Assembly: GCF_010682065.1 (NCBI RefSeq)
Contig: NZ_JAAGWG010000014.1
Coordinates: forward strand, 1-64,000
Source of the DNA: Blastococcus saxobsidens
GTDB lineage: Bacteria; Actinomycetota; Actinomycetes; Mycobacteriales; Geodermatophilaceae
DNA: 64,000 nucleotides
Reading direction: 5' to 3'
Below, one piece after another: positions 29,229 through 41,485 of this stretch (position 1 is the stretch's first letter; each line of letters starts with the position of its first letter). The position numbers and the translations under genes are program-made. The notes beneath the pieces are model-generated. The model was given only the letters and a program-made list of their open reading frames with translations. It was not told where the DNA came from and did no database searches.

Positions 29229-30514
29229 CGACCTACCTGATCAAGGGCGCCCGCCCGCTCGGCGGCGAGCCCGCCGACATCCTGGTGAAGGACGGCCGGA
29301 TCGCCGCGATCGGCGACTCGCTCTCCGCGACCGGCGCCGAGGTGGTCGAGGCGGCCGGGCTGATCGCGCTGCCGGGCCTGGTCGACCTGCACACCCACCT
29401 GCGGGAGCCGGGTCGCGAGGACGCGGAGACCGTCGAGACCGGCAGCCGGGCCGCGGCCCTGGGCGGCTTCACCGCGGTGCACGCCATGGCCAACACCGAC
29501 CCGGTCGCCGACACCGCCGGCGTGGTCGAGCAGGTCTGGCGGCTGGGCCAGGAAGCCGGGCTGGTCGACGTCGTGCCGGTGGGCGCGGTGACCGTCGGGC
29601 TGAAGGGCGAGCGGCTGGCCGAGCTCGGCGCGATGGCCGACTCCGCCGCCCGCGTGCGGGTCTTCTCCGACGACGGGCACTGCGTCAGCGACCCCGCGCT
29701 CATGCGCCGGGCGCTGGAGTACGTGAAGGCCTTCGACGGCGTCGTCGCCCAGCACGCCGAGGAGCCGCGGCTCACCGTCGGTGCCCAGATGCACGAGGGC
29801 GACCGTTCCGCGCGGCTCGGGCTCACCGGCTGGCCGGCCGCCGCCGAGGAGGCGATCATCGCCCGCGACGTCCTGCTCGCCGAGCACGTCGGCGCGCGGC
29901 TGCACGTCTGCCACGTCTCGACGGCGGGCTCGGTGGAGATCCTGCGCTGGGCGAAGTCCCGCGGCGTCCAGGTCACCGCCGAGGTCACCCCGCACCACCT
30001 GCTGCTCACCGACGCCTGCGCGGAGAGCTACGACCCGGTGTTCAAGGTCAACCCGCCGCTGCGCACGGACGCCGACGTCGAGGCGCTGCGCGCCGGGCTC
30101 GCCGACGGCACGATCGACGCCGTCGGCACCGACCACGCCCCGCACGCGGTCGAGGACAAGGAGAGCGAGTGGGCGCAGGCCCGGCCCGGCATGCTCGGGC
30201 TGGAGCAGGCCCTCTCGGTGGTCATCGAGACCATGGTCGAGCCGGGCCGCCTCGACTGGGCCGGCGTCGCCGACCGCATGTCGGTGCGCCCGGCCGCGAT
30301 CGGCCGGGTGGACGGGCACGGCCGCCCGCTGGCTCCCGGTGAGCCGGCCAACCTGGTCCTGGTCGACCCGTCGGCCCGCGCCACGGTCGACCCCGCGGCG
30401 CTGGCCAGCCGCAGCCGCAACAGCCCCTATGCCGGCCGGGAACTCCCCGGCCGGGTGGTCGCGACGTTCCTGAAGGGAACGCCGACCGTTCTGGACGGAA
30501 AGGCAGTCAAGTGA
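29225..30514 (+). CDS. pyrC: Dihydroorotase (class I)
   Basis: 429 aa. Zinc amidohydrolase closing the pyrimidine ring. Metal-binding [10 protein letters not shown] at about residues 55-64, further ligand regions [20 protein letters not shown] and [11 protein letters not shown], and the Asp in VGTDHAPH. Length and motifs fit the active monofunctional class I enzyme, not an inactive PyrC' partner. It overlaps pyrB and carA by 4 nt each. Confidence 0.95.
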
Positions 30515-31676
30515 AGGAAGCGCTGCTCGTGCTCGAGGACGGGCGCACGTTCCGCGGCGAGGCCTACGGCGCGGTCGGGACGACGGTCGGCGAGGCCGTC
30601 TTCGCCACCGGCATGACCGGTTACCAGGAGACCCTGACCGATCCCAGCTACGCCGGTCAGATCGTCACGATGACCGCACCCCACATCGGCAACACCGGCG
30701 TGAACGGCGAGGACGACGAGAGCAGCCGGATGTGGGTCGCGGGCTTCGTCGTGCGCGACCCCGCCCGCCGCCCGGCGAACTGGCGCGCCACCGGGACCCT
30801 GGACGACGAGCTGGCCGCCCAGGGCGTCGTCGGCATCAGCGGCATCGACACCCGCGCGCTGACCCGGCACCTGCGCGACCGCGGCGCCATGCGCGCCGGC
30901 ATCAGCACCGAGCTGTCCGTCGAGGAGCTGCTCGCGCGGGTGACCGCCGCCGAGAGCATGACCGGCGCGGACCTGGCGCCCACGGTGAGCACCACCGAGC
31001 CCTACGTCGTCCCGGCGGTGGGGGAGAAGCGGTTCACCATCGCCGCCCTCGACCTCGGGATCAAGACGGCCACGCCGCGGCACCTGGCCGCACTCGGCGT
31101 GGAGACCCACGTGCTGCCCTCGACCGCGACGGCGGAGGAGCTGCTGGCCGCCGGCCCGGACGGGGTGTTCCTCTCCAACGGCCCGGGCGACCCGGCCGCC
31201 GCCGACTACGCCGTGGCCGCGGTGCGCGGGGTGCTCGACGCCCGGCGCGCGCTGTTCGGCATCTGCTTCGGCAACCAGATCCTCGGCCGGGCGCTCGGCC
31301 TGGGCACCTACAAGCTGCGCTTCGGCCACCGCGGCCTCAACCAGCCGGTGCTCGACCGGGTCAGCGGCACCGTGCGGGTGACCAGCCACAACCACGGGTT
31401 CGCCGTGGACGCCCCGCTGGACCGGCCGACCGACACGCCCTACGGGCAGGTCGAGGTCAGCCACGTCGGCCTCAACGACGACGTCGTGGAGGGCCTGCGC
31501 TGCCTGGAGGTGCCCGCGTTCAGCGTGCAGTTCCACCCGGAGTCCGCGGCCGGTCCGCACGACGCCGCACCACTGTTCCAGCGCTTCGTCGACCTGATGG
31601 AGGAGGCCCGGGCGCACGAGGTGCGCGCCGGCGGGCCGGCCCCGGTCGTCGAGCACACCACCGGGGAGAACGCCTG

Positions 31677-31677
<1 letters not shown>
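30511..31677 (+). CDS. carA: Carbamoyl-phosphate synthase small (glutaminase) subunit
   Basis: 388 aa. Hydrolyses glutamine and channels ammonia to CarB. N-terminal CPSase_sm domain ([27 protein letters not shown]) and class I glutamine amidotransferase domain with catalytic Cys252 in [11 protein letters not shown] and the His/Glu pair in [13 protein letters not shown] start overlapping pyrC. In M. tuberculosis a membrane protein gene (Rv1382) separates pyrC and carA; it is absent here. Confidence 0.96.
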
Positions 31678-34969
<3,292 letters not shown>

Positions 34970-34973
<4 letters not shown>

Positions 34974-36325
34974 CCGCTGTCCGGGCGGTCCGGGACGACC
35001 TGGTCGCACGCGGGCTGGTCGACGGGCTGCCCGGGGCGTTCCTGGCCGGGGTGACCCGGTTCGGCCGGCCGCCGCAGGCCGAGCTGGACGCGCTCAGGGC
35101 GGACGCCGCCGCGCTGGCCGACCGGCTCGCGGCCGGCCAGGTCGAGGACGCGGACCTGCCGCTGCTCACCCGGGTGCTGTACGTCGCCGGTCAGGCCGAC
35201 CTGCTGGCCGCCTCCGGCGTGCTGAGCCCCATGTACGACGTGCTCGGGGGCTTCCGGGACAACCTGGCCCGCCCGCTGGGACCGCGGCTGCCCGAGCGGC
35301 CCTCCGCGGGCGGCCGGCGCTGGTCGCTGCTGGGGCGCCGGATCGGCTTCCCCGTCGGTATCCCGGCCTGCGTGCTCAACGGCAGCGAGGCGTGGGTGCG
35401 GCACAACGTCGCCAACGGCTGGAACGTGCTGACCTACAAGACCGTCCGCAGCCGGGCCCACCCGGCCAACGAGCAGCCCAACTGGGTGTTCGCCGCCCGG
35501 GCGACCGCGAGCCTGCCCCCGGGGGCGGACGCCGACGTCGTCGCCGATCCCTGGGACTGGGTGGCGCCGGGCTCGGCGACGGTCAGCAGCGTCAACTCCT
35601 TCGGCGTCCCCTCCCCGGCACCGGAGGAGTGGATGCCCGACCTGGCGCGCGCCGTCGACGCGGTCGGCGACGAGCAGTTGCTCCTGGTCAGCGTCATGGG
35701 GGAGGGCAACGGTCCCGAGCTGGTCGAGGACTTCGCCCGGACCGCGCGCCTGGCGCAGGAGGCCGGGGCATCGGTCATCGAGCTCAACCTCTCGTGCCCG
35801 AACACGCTGAGCGCCTCCGGGGGCGGGGTGAAGCCCCCGCTGTGCCTGGACCCCGACGCGACCGTGGCGGTGGTGGAGGCCGTCCGCAGGGCGCTGGACG
35901 ACCGCACCGGGCTGGTCGCCAAGCTGTCCTGGCTCGACGAGCGTCGGCTGGCGGCCCTGGTGCCGCGGCTGGCCCCGCTGGTCGACGGCATCGCCGGGAT
36001 CAACACGCTGCAGAGCCGGGTGCGCCGCAGCGACGGCGCTCCGACCTTCCCTGGCCGCGAGCTGGCCGGGCTGTCGGGCATCGCCGTGCGCGACTCCGCC
36101 CTGGACCTCACCCGGCGGCTGGTGGCCCTGCGGGAGGCCGGCGGGGTGCACTTCGACGTCGTCGCGATGGGCGGGGTGACCGATCCGGCGTCGTTCGAGG
36201 CGCTCTTCGCCGCCGGCGCCGACGCGGTGCAGTCCGCCGCCGGCGCCTTCGCCGACCCCTTGCTCGCCCAGCGGTGCATCGGCGCCCTGGGCGAGACCCT
36301 GCCCCGAGCCGTGGAGGCCCCGTGA
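34970..36325 (+). CDS. Divergent class 1-like dihydroorotate dehydrogenase
   Basis: 451 aa, 100 or more residues longer than class 1 (about 310) or class 2 (about 340-360) enzymes. About 110 N-terminal residues of unknown role precede an FMN barrel with [43 protein letters not shown] (class 1 catalytic-type Cys kept), a KLSW segment, [21 protein letters not shown] and [25 protein letters not shown]. The place between carB and pyrF is that of pyrD in Bacillus-type operons, but no pyrK electron-transfer partner is present. It most likely oxidises dihydroorotate or does a related flavin reaction; the electron acceptor is unknown. GTG start overlapping carB. Confidence 0.75.
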
Positions 36326-37173
36326 CCGTCCCCTTCGGCCGGCGCCTGTCGGCCACCGTCGCCGAGCGCGGCCCTCTCTGCGTCGGCATCGACCCGCACG
36401 AGCAGCTGCTCCTGGACTGGGGCGTCGGCGACTCGCTGGACGGGCTGCGCCGCTTCACCGACGCCGTCGTCGAGGCGCTGGCCGGATCGGTCGCCCTGCT
36501 GAAGCCGCAGATCGCCTTCTACGAGCGGTTCGGCTCCGGCGGTCTCGCCGTCCTGGAGGACGCGGTGGCCGCGTGCCGGGCCGCCGGCGCGCTGGTGCTG
36601 CTGGACGCCAAGCGGGGCGACATCGGCTCGACGATGGCCGCCTACGCCGACTACCTGCGCCCGGACCACCCGCTGGCGGTGGATGCGATGACCGTGAGCC
36701 CGTACCTGGGGCCGGAGTCGCTGGAGCCGGCGGTGAGCACCGCCAAGCACCACGGCGGCGGCCTGTTCGTGCTGGCCCGGACCTCGAACCCGGACGCCGG
36801 CACCCTCCAGCACGCGACCGTGGGGGACCGGTCGGTCGCGCAGGTCGTCGTCGACACCGTGCGGGGGTGGAACACCGAGGTCGCCGGAGGCGAGGTCCCG
36901 GACGGCAGTGGCTTCGGTCCCTCCCTCGGTTCCTTCGGGCTCGTCGTCGGTGCCACGCTGCCCGCGCTGGACGTGGACCTTGACGGTCTGCGCGGGCCGG
37001 TCCTCGCGCCCGGTCTCGGCGCCCAGGGGGGCACGGTGGCCGACCTGCGCCGGCTCTTCGGCTCCGAGCGGGCCGTCGTCCCCACGGTCTCCCGGGACGT
37101 CCTCGGGGCCGGTCCGGACCCCTTCGCGCTCCGGGCCGCCGCCGACCGCTGGTCGGAGTCGCTGGCCGTCTGA
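36322..37173 (+). CDS. pyrF: Orotidine 5'-phosphate decarboxylase (type 2, long form)
   Basis: 283 aa, the longer bacterial form found in mycobacteria and myxobacteria. Makes UMP. CVGIDPHEQLL at the start, substrate Lys in LLKPQIAFYERFG, the catalytic Lys/Asp pair in LLDAKRGDIGSTMAAY, and phosphate-binding LAPGLGAQGG near the end. GTG overlaps the previous gene. Last gene of the pyr operon; pyrE is not in the window. Confidence 0.95.
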   Translation: MTVPFGRRLSATVAERGPLCVGIDPHEQLLLDWGVGDSLDGLRRFTDAVVEALAGSVALLKPQIAFYERFGSGGLAVLEDAVAACRAAGALVLLDAKRGDIGSTMAAYADYLRPDHPLAVDAMTVSPYLGPESLEPAVSTAKHHGGGLFVLARTSNPDAGTLQHATVGDRSVAQVVVDTVRGWNTEVAGGEVPDGSGFGPSLGSFGLVVGATLPALDVDLDGLRGPVLAPGLGAQGGTVADLRRLFGSERAVVPTVSRDVLGAGPDPFALRAAADRWSESLAV

Positions 37174-37519
37174 CGGCACCGCCGGCCGCCGCACGTCGGG
37201 GGATCCGTCCCGGCGTGTCGGATCCACGGCGTGTCGCGGTCTCGCCGCCCACCTGCACCGGACGGAGGTATTGCGGAACGAATCCGGTCCCTCTACCGCC
37301 CTGAGCTGCTGCGATCACGCTGCGTGACCGGCCGCGCGGGCACAGTACGGGCTCCCCGTGGCGGGAAAGTGGCACCGATTCCGCGCGGTCGGGCGTGACC
37401 TGCGGATTTGCCGGGCATTACCGTGGCGGTGACGCTTTCAGCAGCGAGCTGCCGCTCCTCCTGACACAGCGGAACACCGCCGGCCCAGCGGGCCGGCGTC
37501 GACACGATTGGGTTGCACC
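37174..37519 (+). other. Long intergenic region between pyrF and mihF
   Basis: 346 nt without a convincing gene. It holds a TACCGT -10-like box at 37419-37424, about 95 nt before mihF, and a hairpin at 37478-37498. A 14-codon frame from GTG 37423 to TGA is too short and unsupported to call. The length suits the promoter and leader of a highly expressed nucleoid protein gene. Confidence 0.6.
37478..37498 (+). promoter_or_regulatory. Perfect 9-bp hairpin in the mihF leader
   Basis: CGCCGGCCC (37478-37486) pairs with GGGCCGGCG (37490-37498) around AGC. It ends 21 nt before the mihF ATG, so it could act as an attenuator, an RNA-stability element or a protein-binding dyad. No U-tract follows. Confidence 0.5.
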
Positions 37520-37846
37520 ATGCCCCTCCCTGACCTGTCCCCGGAACAACGCGCCGCAGCCCTCGAGAAGGCTGCCGCCGCCCGCAAGGCGCGCGCCGAG
37601 CTCCGCGAGCGCCTCAAGAGCAAGGGCGCCACGGTCGGCGACGTCCTCAAGCAGGGCGAGACCGACGAGGTCATCGGCAAGATGCGCGTCTCCGCCGTCC
37701 TGGAGTCCCTGCCGGGAGTCGGCAAGGCCCGGGCTGCGAAGATCATGGAACGCCTGGAGATCTCCCCGACGCGCCGCGTCCGGGGTCTGGGCGCCAACCA
37801 GCGCCGTGCGCTGGAGACCGAGTTCGGCGGCGACCAGGTCGTCTGA
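37520..37846 (+). CDS. mihF: Actinobacterial integration host factor (mIHF)
   Basis: 108 aa. Nucleoid-associated DNA-bending protein of the actinobacterial type (S13-like H2TH fold). Basic N-terminal helix ([30 protein letters not shown]), then [34 protein letters not shown], the helix-two-turn-helix DNA-binding part. ATG at 37520 gives the usual [15 protein letters not shown] start; the TTG 12 nt upstream is unlikely. It is followed by gmk and rpoZ as in mycobacteria. Confidence 0.95.
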   Translation: MPLPDLSPEQRAAALEKAAAARKARAELRERLKSKGATVGDVLKQGETDEVIGKMRVSAVLESLPGVGKARAAKIMERLEISPTRRVRGLGANQRRALETEFGGDQVV

Positions 37847-37887
37847 GCCCGGCCCGAGGACGCACGCACGACGGGCGAGGACGACGA

Positions 37888-38487
37888 GTGGCAGCAGCGA
37901 CACCGGCACGACTGACCGTGCTCTCCGGCCCCTCCGGGGTGGGCAAGGGCACCGTGGTCGCCGAGGTCCGGCGCCGGCACCCCGACGTCTGGGTGTCGGT
38001 GTCGGCCACCACTCGTCGTCCCCGGCCGGGCGAGGTCGACGGGGTGCACTACCACTTCGTCGACGACGCCGAGTTCGACCGGCTGATCGCCACCGACGGC
38101 CTGCTGGAGTGGGCCGAGTACGCCGGCAACCGCTACGGCACCCCCGTGGCGCCGGTCCGGGCCCGGCTGCACACCGGCCGGCCCGCTCTCCTGGAGATCG
38201 AGCTGCAGGGCGCCCGCCAGGTGCGGGCCCGGGCTCCGGAGGCCCAGCTGGTCTTCCTCGCGCCGCCGTCCTGGGCGGAGCTGCAGAGCCGGCTGGCCGG
38301 CCGGGGCACCGAGCGGCCCGAGGTCCAGGAGCGCCGGCTGGCCCTCGCCCAGGCCGAGCTGGACTCCTCGGGGGAGTTCGACGTGGTCGTCGTCAACGAC
38401 GACGTGGCCCGCGCCGCCGACGAGTTGGTAGGCTTGCTGACTGCGCCGTCACCCGGGGTCTCCCAGGGGGCCGGCGCTCACGAGTGA
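37888..38487 (+). CDS. gmk: Guanylate kinase
   Basis: 199 aa. Phosphorylates GMP to GDP. P-loop [13 protein letters not shown] near residues 12-24, GMP-binding [21 protein letters not shown], and the YAGNRYGTP and [12 protein letters not shown] segments. GTG at 37888 is the family start (short Ala-rich lead). The last 10-15 residues are Gly/Ala-rich and not conserved. Linked to purine supply and (p)ppGpp control with rpoZ downstream. Confidence 0.95.
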   Translation: MAAATPARLTVLSGPSGVGKGTVVAEVRRRHPDVWVSVSATTRRPRPGEVDGVHYHFVDDAEFDRLIATDGLLEWAEYAGNRYGTPVAPVRARLHTGRPALLEIELQGARQVRARAPEAQLVFLAPPSWAELQSRLAGRGTERPEVQERRLALAQAELDSSGEFDVVVVNDDVARAADELVGLLTAPSPGVSQGAGAHE

Positions 38488-38552
38488 GACGGTGGCCGAA
38501 GGTCTCACCGCCCCGCTCACTCCCGCCGAACGATTGAGGAGCACGCCCGCCC

Positions 38553-38816
38553 GTGTCCGGAGTCGCACCCGCCCCCGAGGGCATCACCAACCCGCCGATC
38601 GACGAGCTGCTCGAGCGCACCAGCAGCAAGTACGGCCTGGTCATCTTCGCCGCCAAGCGCGCGCGTCAGATCAACGCCTACTACAGCCAGCTCTCCGAGG
38701 GTCTGCTGGAGTACGTCGGCCCCCTGGTCGACACCGCTCCGCAGGAGAAGCCCCTGTCGATCGCGCTTCGCGAGATCAACGAGGGTCTGCTCGCCCACAC
38801 CGCCGGCGAGAACTGA
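38553..38816 (+). CDS. rpoZ: RNA polymerase omega subunit
   Basis: 87 aa. Binds beta' and helps core assembly. It shows [34 protein letters not shown], the classic omega motif, and [16 protein letters not shown] at the end. GTG start at 38553 with GAGGAG some 12 nt upstream. A strong hairpin follows the stop. Confidence 0.95.
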   Translation: MSGVAPAPEGITNPPIDELLERTSSKYGLVIFAAKRARQINAYYSQLSEGLLEYVGPLVDTAPQEKPLSIALREINEGLLAHTAGEN

Positions 38817-38859
38817 CACCGGTCCCGTCCCCCCCGAGGGGCGGGCCACCCGTACTGAT

Positions 38860-38893
38860 GACGACGCCCCCGGCTCCGGCCGGGGGCGTCGTC
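38860..38893 (+). terminator. 15-bp perfect hairpin after rpoZ
   Basis: The 15-nt arms 38860-38874 and 38879-38893 are perfectly complementary with a TCCG tetraloop. It lies 44 nt after the rpoZ stop and just before the coaBC ribosome site. It is a very stable terminator candidate without U-tract, and should separate mihF-gmk-rpoZ from coaBC. Confidence 0.8.
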
Positions 38894-38916
38894 GTGCGTG
38901 GGGGAGGATGGGCGGC

Positions 38917-40143
38917 GTGAGTCGGATCGTGCTGGGCGTCAGCGGCGGTGTCGCCGCCTACAAGGCCGCGCTGCTGCTGCGTGCCCTGACCGAGGGCGGG
39001 CACGACGTCCGCGTCGTCCCCACCCCCGGCGCGCTGCACTTCGTGGGCGCCGCCACCTTCGAGGCGCTGTCCGGCCACCCGGTCACCACCGACGTCTGGT
39101 CCGACGTGCCGGAGGTCGCCCACGTGCGGATCGGCCAGGAGGCCGACCTCGTCGTCGTCGCCCCGGCCACCGCCGACCTGCTGGCCCGGGCCGCCATGGG
39201 CCGCGCCGACGACCTGCTCACCGCCACCCTGCTCACGGCGCACTGCCCGGTCGTGTTCGTCCCGGCGATGCACACCGAGATGTGGCTGCACCCGGCCACG
39301 CAGGACAACGTCGCGACGCTCCGCCGCCGCGGCTCGATCGTGCTGCCGCCCGCGGTGGGCCGGCTGACCGGGCCGGACTCCGGCCCCGGACGGCTGCCGG
39401 AGCCGGCGGACATCGCCGCGCTGGCCTCGGTCGTGCTCGCCTCCGGCGCCGAGGCGCTGGCGCCGGACCTGGCGGGCCGCCGGGTCGTCGTCAGCGCCGG
39501 CGGCACCCGCGAGCCGCTGGACCCCGTCCGCTACCTGGGCAACCGGTCCTCGGGGAAGCAGGGCTGGGCGCTGGCCCGGGTCGCCGCCGCCCGCGGCGCC
39601 GAGGTCGTGCTCGTCGCCGCGAACGTCGAGCTGCCCGCCCCCTTCGGCGTGCGGGTGGTCCCGGTCGGCACGGCCGAGGAGCTCCGCGCGGCGATGCTCA
39701 CCGAGGCGGGGGACGCCGACGTCGTCGTCATGAGCGCCGCGGTCGCCGACTTCCGGCCGGCCGCGGTCGCCGCCACCAAGATGAAGAAGGGCTCGGCCAG
39801 CGAGCCGGACGCCGTGCCGCTGGTGCGCAACCCCGACGTGCTGGCCGAGCTGGTCACGAAGCGGGCGCCGGGTCAGCTCGTCGTCGGTTTCGCCGCCGAG
39901 ACCGGCGACGACGACGGCGACGTGCTGGCCCACGCGCGGGCCAAGCTCGCCCGCAAGGGCTGCGACCTGCTGGTGGTCAACGACGTCTCCGCCGGGCAGG
40001 TGTTCGGCCGCGGGGAGAACGCGGTCGTGGTGCTCGCCGCCGACGGTGGCAGCACGGAGGTGCCGCTCGGCAGCAAGGACGCCGTCGCCGCCGGGATCTG
40101 GACGGCCGTGCGGAACCGTCTGCCCTCCTCCGCGGAGGGCTGA
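38917..40143 (+). CDS. coaBC: Bifunctional phosphopantothenoylcysteine decarboxylase / phosphopantothenate-cysteine ligase
   Basis: About 408 aa. Two steps of coenzyme A synthesis in one protein. CoaC half (1-185): [36 protein letters not shown] and PAMHTEMW. CoaB half: [26 protein letters not shown], the CTP site around AAVADFRPA and KMKK. GTG at 38917 is chosen since GGAGG (38903-38907) is 9 nt away; the ATG at 38908 would touch that site, though it cannot be excluded. Confidence 0.95.
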   Translation: MSRIVLGVSGGVAAYKAALLLRALTEGGHDVRVVPTPGALHFVGAATFEALSGHPVTTDVWSDVPEVAHVRIGQEADLVVVAPATADLLARAAMGRADDLLTATLLTAHCPVVFVPAMHTEMWLHPATQDNVATLRRRGSIVLPPAVGRLTGPDSGPGRLPEPADIAALASVVLASGAEALAPDLAGRRVVVSAGGTREPLDPVRYLGNRSSGKQGWALARVAAARGAEVVLVAANVELPAPFGVRVVPVGTAEELRAAMLTEAGDADVVVMSAAVADFRPAAVAATKMKKGSASEPDAVPLVRNPDVLAELVTKRAPGQLVVGFAAETGDDDGDVLAHARAKLARKGCDLLVVNDVSAGQVFGRGENAVVVLAADGGSTEVPLGSKDAVAAGIWTAVRNRLPSSAEG

Positions 40144-40255
40144 GCAGCCCTGCCCCGGGGGCGCCGGTAACGTGCGCACCCGGTGCCCCGCACCGACCGT
40201 CGTCCTCACCACCGTGCCCTGTCCTCACCCACCCACCGCCCCAGGGAGTCATCGA

Positions 40256-41449
40256 GTGCCACGCCGCCTCTTCACGTCCGAGTCGGTGACCGAGGGCCAC
40301 CCGGACAAGATCGCCGACCAGATCAGCGACTCGATCCTGGACGCGATGCTCACGCAGGACCCGCGCAGCCGGGTCGCGGTGGAGACCCTGATCACCACCG
40401 GGCAGGTGCACATCGCCGGTGAGGTCACCACCGCCGGCTACGTCGACATCCCCGCGATCGTGCGGGACACCGTGCTGCGGATCGGCTACGACTCCTCCCG
40501 CAAGGGCTTCGACGGTGCCTCCTGCGGCGTGAGCGTCTCCATCGGCGCGCAGTCGCCCGACATCGCGCAGGGCGTCGACACCGGCTACGAGGCGCGCACC
40601 GGCGGCAGTGCCGACGACGCCATCGAGCGCCAGGGCGCCGGCGACCAGGGCCTGATGTTCGGCTACGCCACGGACGAGACCCCCGAGCTGATGCCGCTGC
40701 CGATCGCGCTGGCCCACCGGCTGTCGCGACGGCTGTCGGCCGTGCGCAAGGACGGGTCGGTGCCCTACCTGCGCCCCGACGGCAAGACGCAGGTCACCGT
40801 CGTCTACGAGGACGACCGGCCGGTCGCCGTCGACACCGTGGTGGTCTCCTCGCAGCACGCCGAGGACATCTCGATCGAGACGCTGCTGACCCCCGACATC
40901 GAGGAACTGGTCGTCGAGCCGGAGCTGGCCGCCCTCGGCCTGCCCACGACCGGCCACCGGCTGCTGGTGAACCCGACCGGCAAGTTCGTCATCGGCGGCC
41001 CGATGGGCGACGCCGGGCTCACCGGCCGGAAGATCATCGTCGACACCTACGGCGGCATGGCCCGCCACGGTGGCGGCGCCTTCTCCGGCAAGGACCCGTC
41101 GAAGGTCGACCGCTCCGGCGCCTACGCGATGCGCTGGGTGGCCAAGAACGTCGTCGCCGCCGGGCTGGCCCGCCGCTGCGAGGTCCAGGTCGCCTACGCG
41201 ATCGGTGCCGCCCACCCGGTCGGCCTGTTCGTGGAGACCTTCGGCACCGGCACGGTGGCCGACGAGGTGCTGGAGAAGGCGATCACCTCGGTGTTCGACC
41301 TCCGCCCCGGCGCCATCGTCCGCGACCTGGACCTGCTCCGGCCGATCTACGCGCCCACGGCGGCCTACGGGCACTTCGGCCGGTCGGACCTGGACCTGCC
41401 CTGGGAGCGCCTCGACCGCGTCGAGGCGCTGCGCTCGGCTGTCGCCTAG
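40256..41449 (+). CDS. metK: S-adenosylmethionine synthetase
   Basis: 397 aa. Makes SAM from methionine and [29 protein letters not shown] at the start, [28 protein letters not shown] (ATP motif), and the P-loop-like [30 protein letters not shown] at 40256 is supported by AGGGAG at 40243-40248. No SAM-I or SAM-II riboswitch structure is recognisable in the 112-nt gap upstream. Confidence 0.97.
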   Translation: MPRRLFTSESVTEGHPDKIADQISDSILDAMLTQDPRSRVAVETLITTGQVHIAGEVTTAGYVDIPAIVRDTVLRIGYDSSRKGFDGASCGVSVSIGAQSPDIAQGVDTGYEARTGGSADDAIERQGAGDQGLMFGYATDETPELMPLPIALAHRLSRRLSAVRKDGSVPYLRPDGKTQVTVVYEDDRPVAVDTVVVSSQHAEDISIETLLTPDIEELVVEPELAALGLPTTGHRLLVNPTGKFVIGGPMGDAGLTGRKIIVDTYGGMARHGGGAFSGKDPSKVDRSGAYAMRWVAKNVVAAGLARRCEVQVAYAIGAAHPVGLFVETFGTGTVADEVLEKAITSVFDLRPGAIVRDLDLLRPIYAPTAAYGHFGRSDLDLPWERLDRVEALRSAVA

Positions 41450-41456
41450 CACCGCG

Positions 41457-41476
41457 CCCGCCCCGGACGGGGCGGG
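41457..41476 (+). terminator. 8-bp GC hairpin after metK
   Basis: CCCGCCCC (41457-41464) pairs with GGGGCGGG (41469-41476) around GGAC. It sits between the metK stop and the priA start, which is only 9 nt further. Probably a terminator or an RNA 3'-end stabiliser. Confidence 0.6.
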
Positions 41477-41485
41477 ACTGTCGGT

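Noticed and set aside
37423..37464. Short leader-peptide frame (GTG...TGA with one Cys codon) before mihF
   Set aside because: Only 13 residues, no ribosome site, and no run of a single amino acid that would indicate attenuation.
40144..40255. SAM riboswitch before metK
   Set aside because: No SAM-I/II/IV core motifs or stems are recognisable in the 112 nt.
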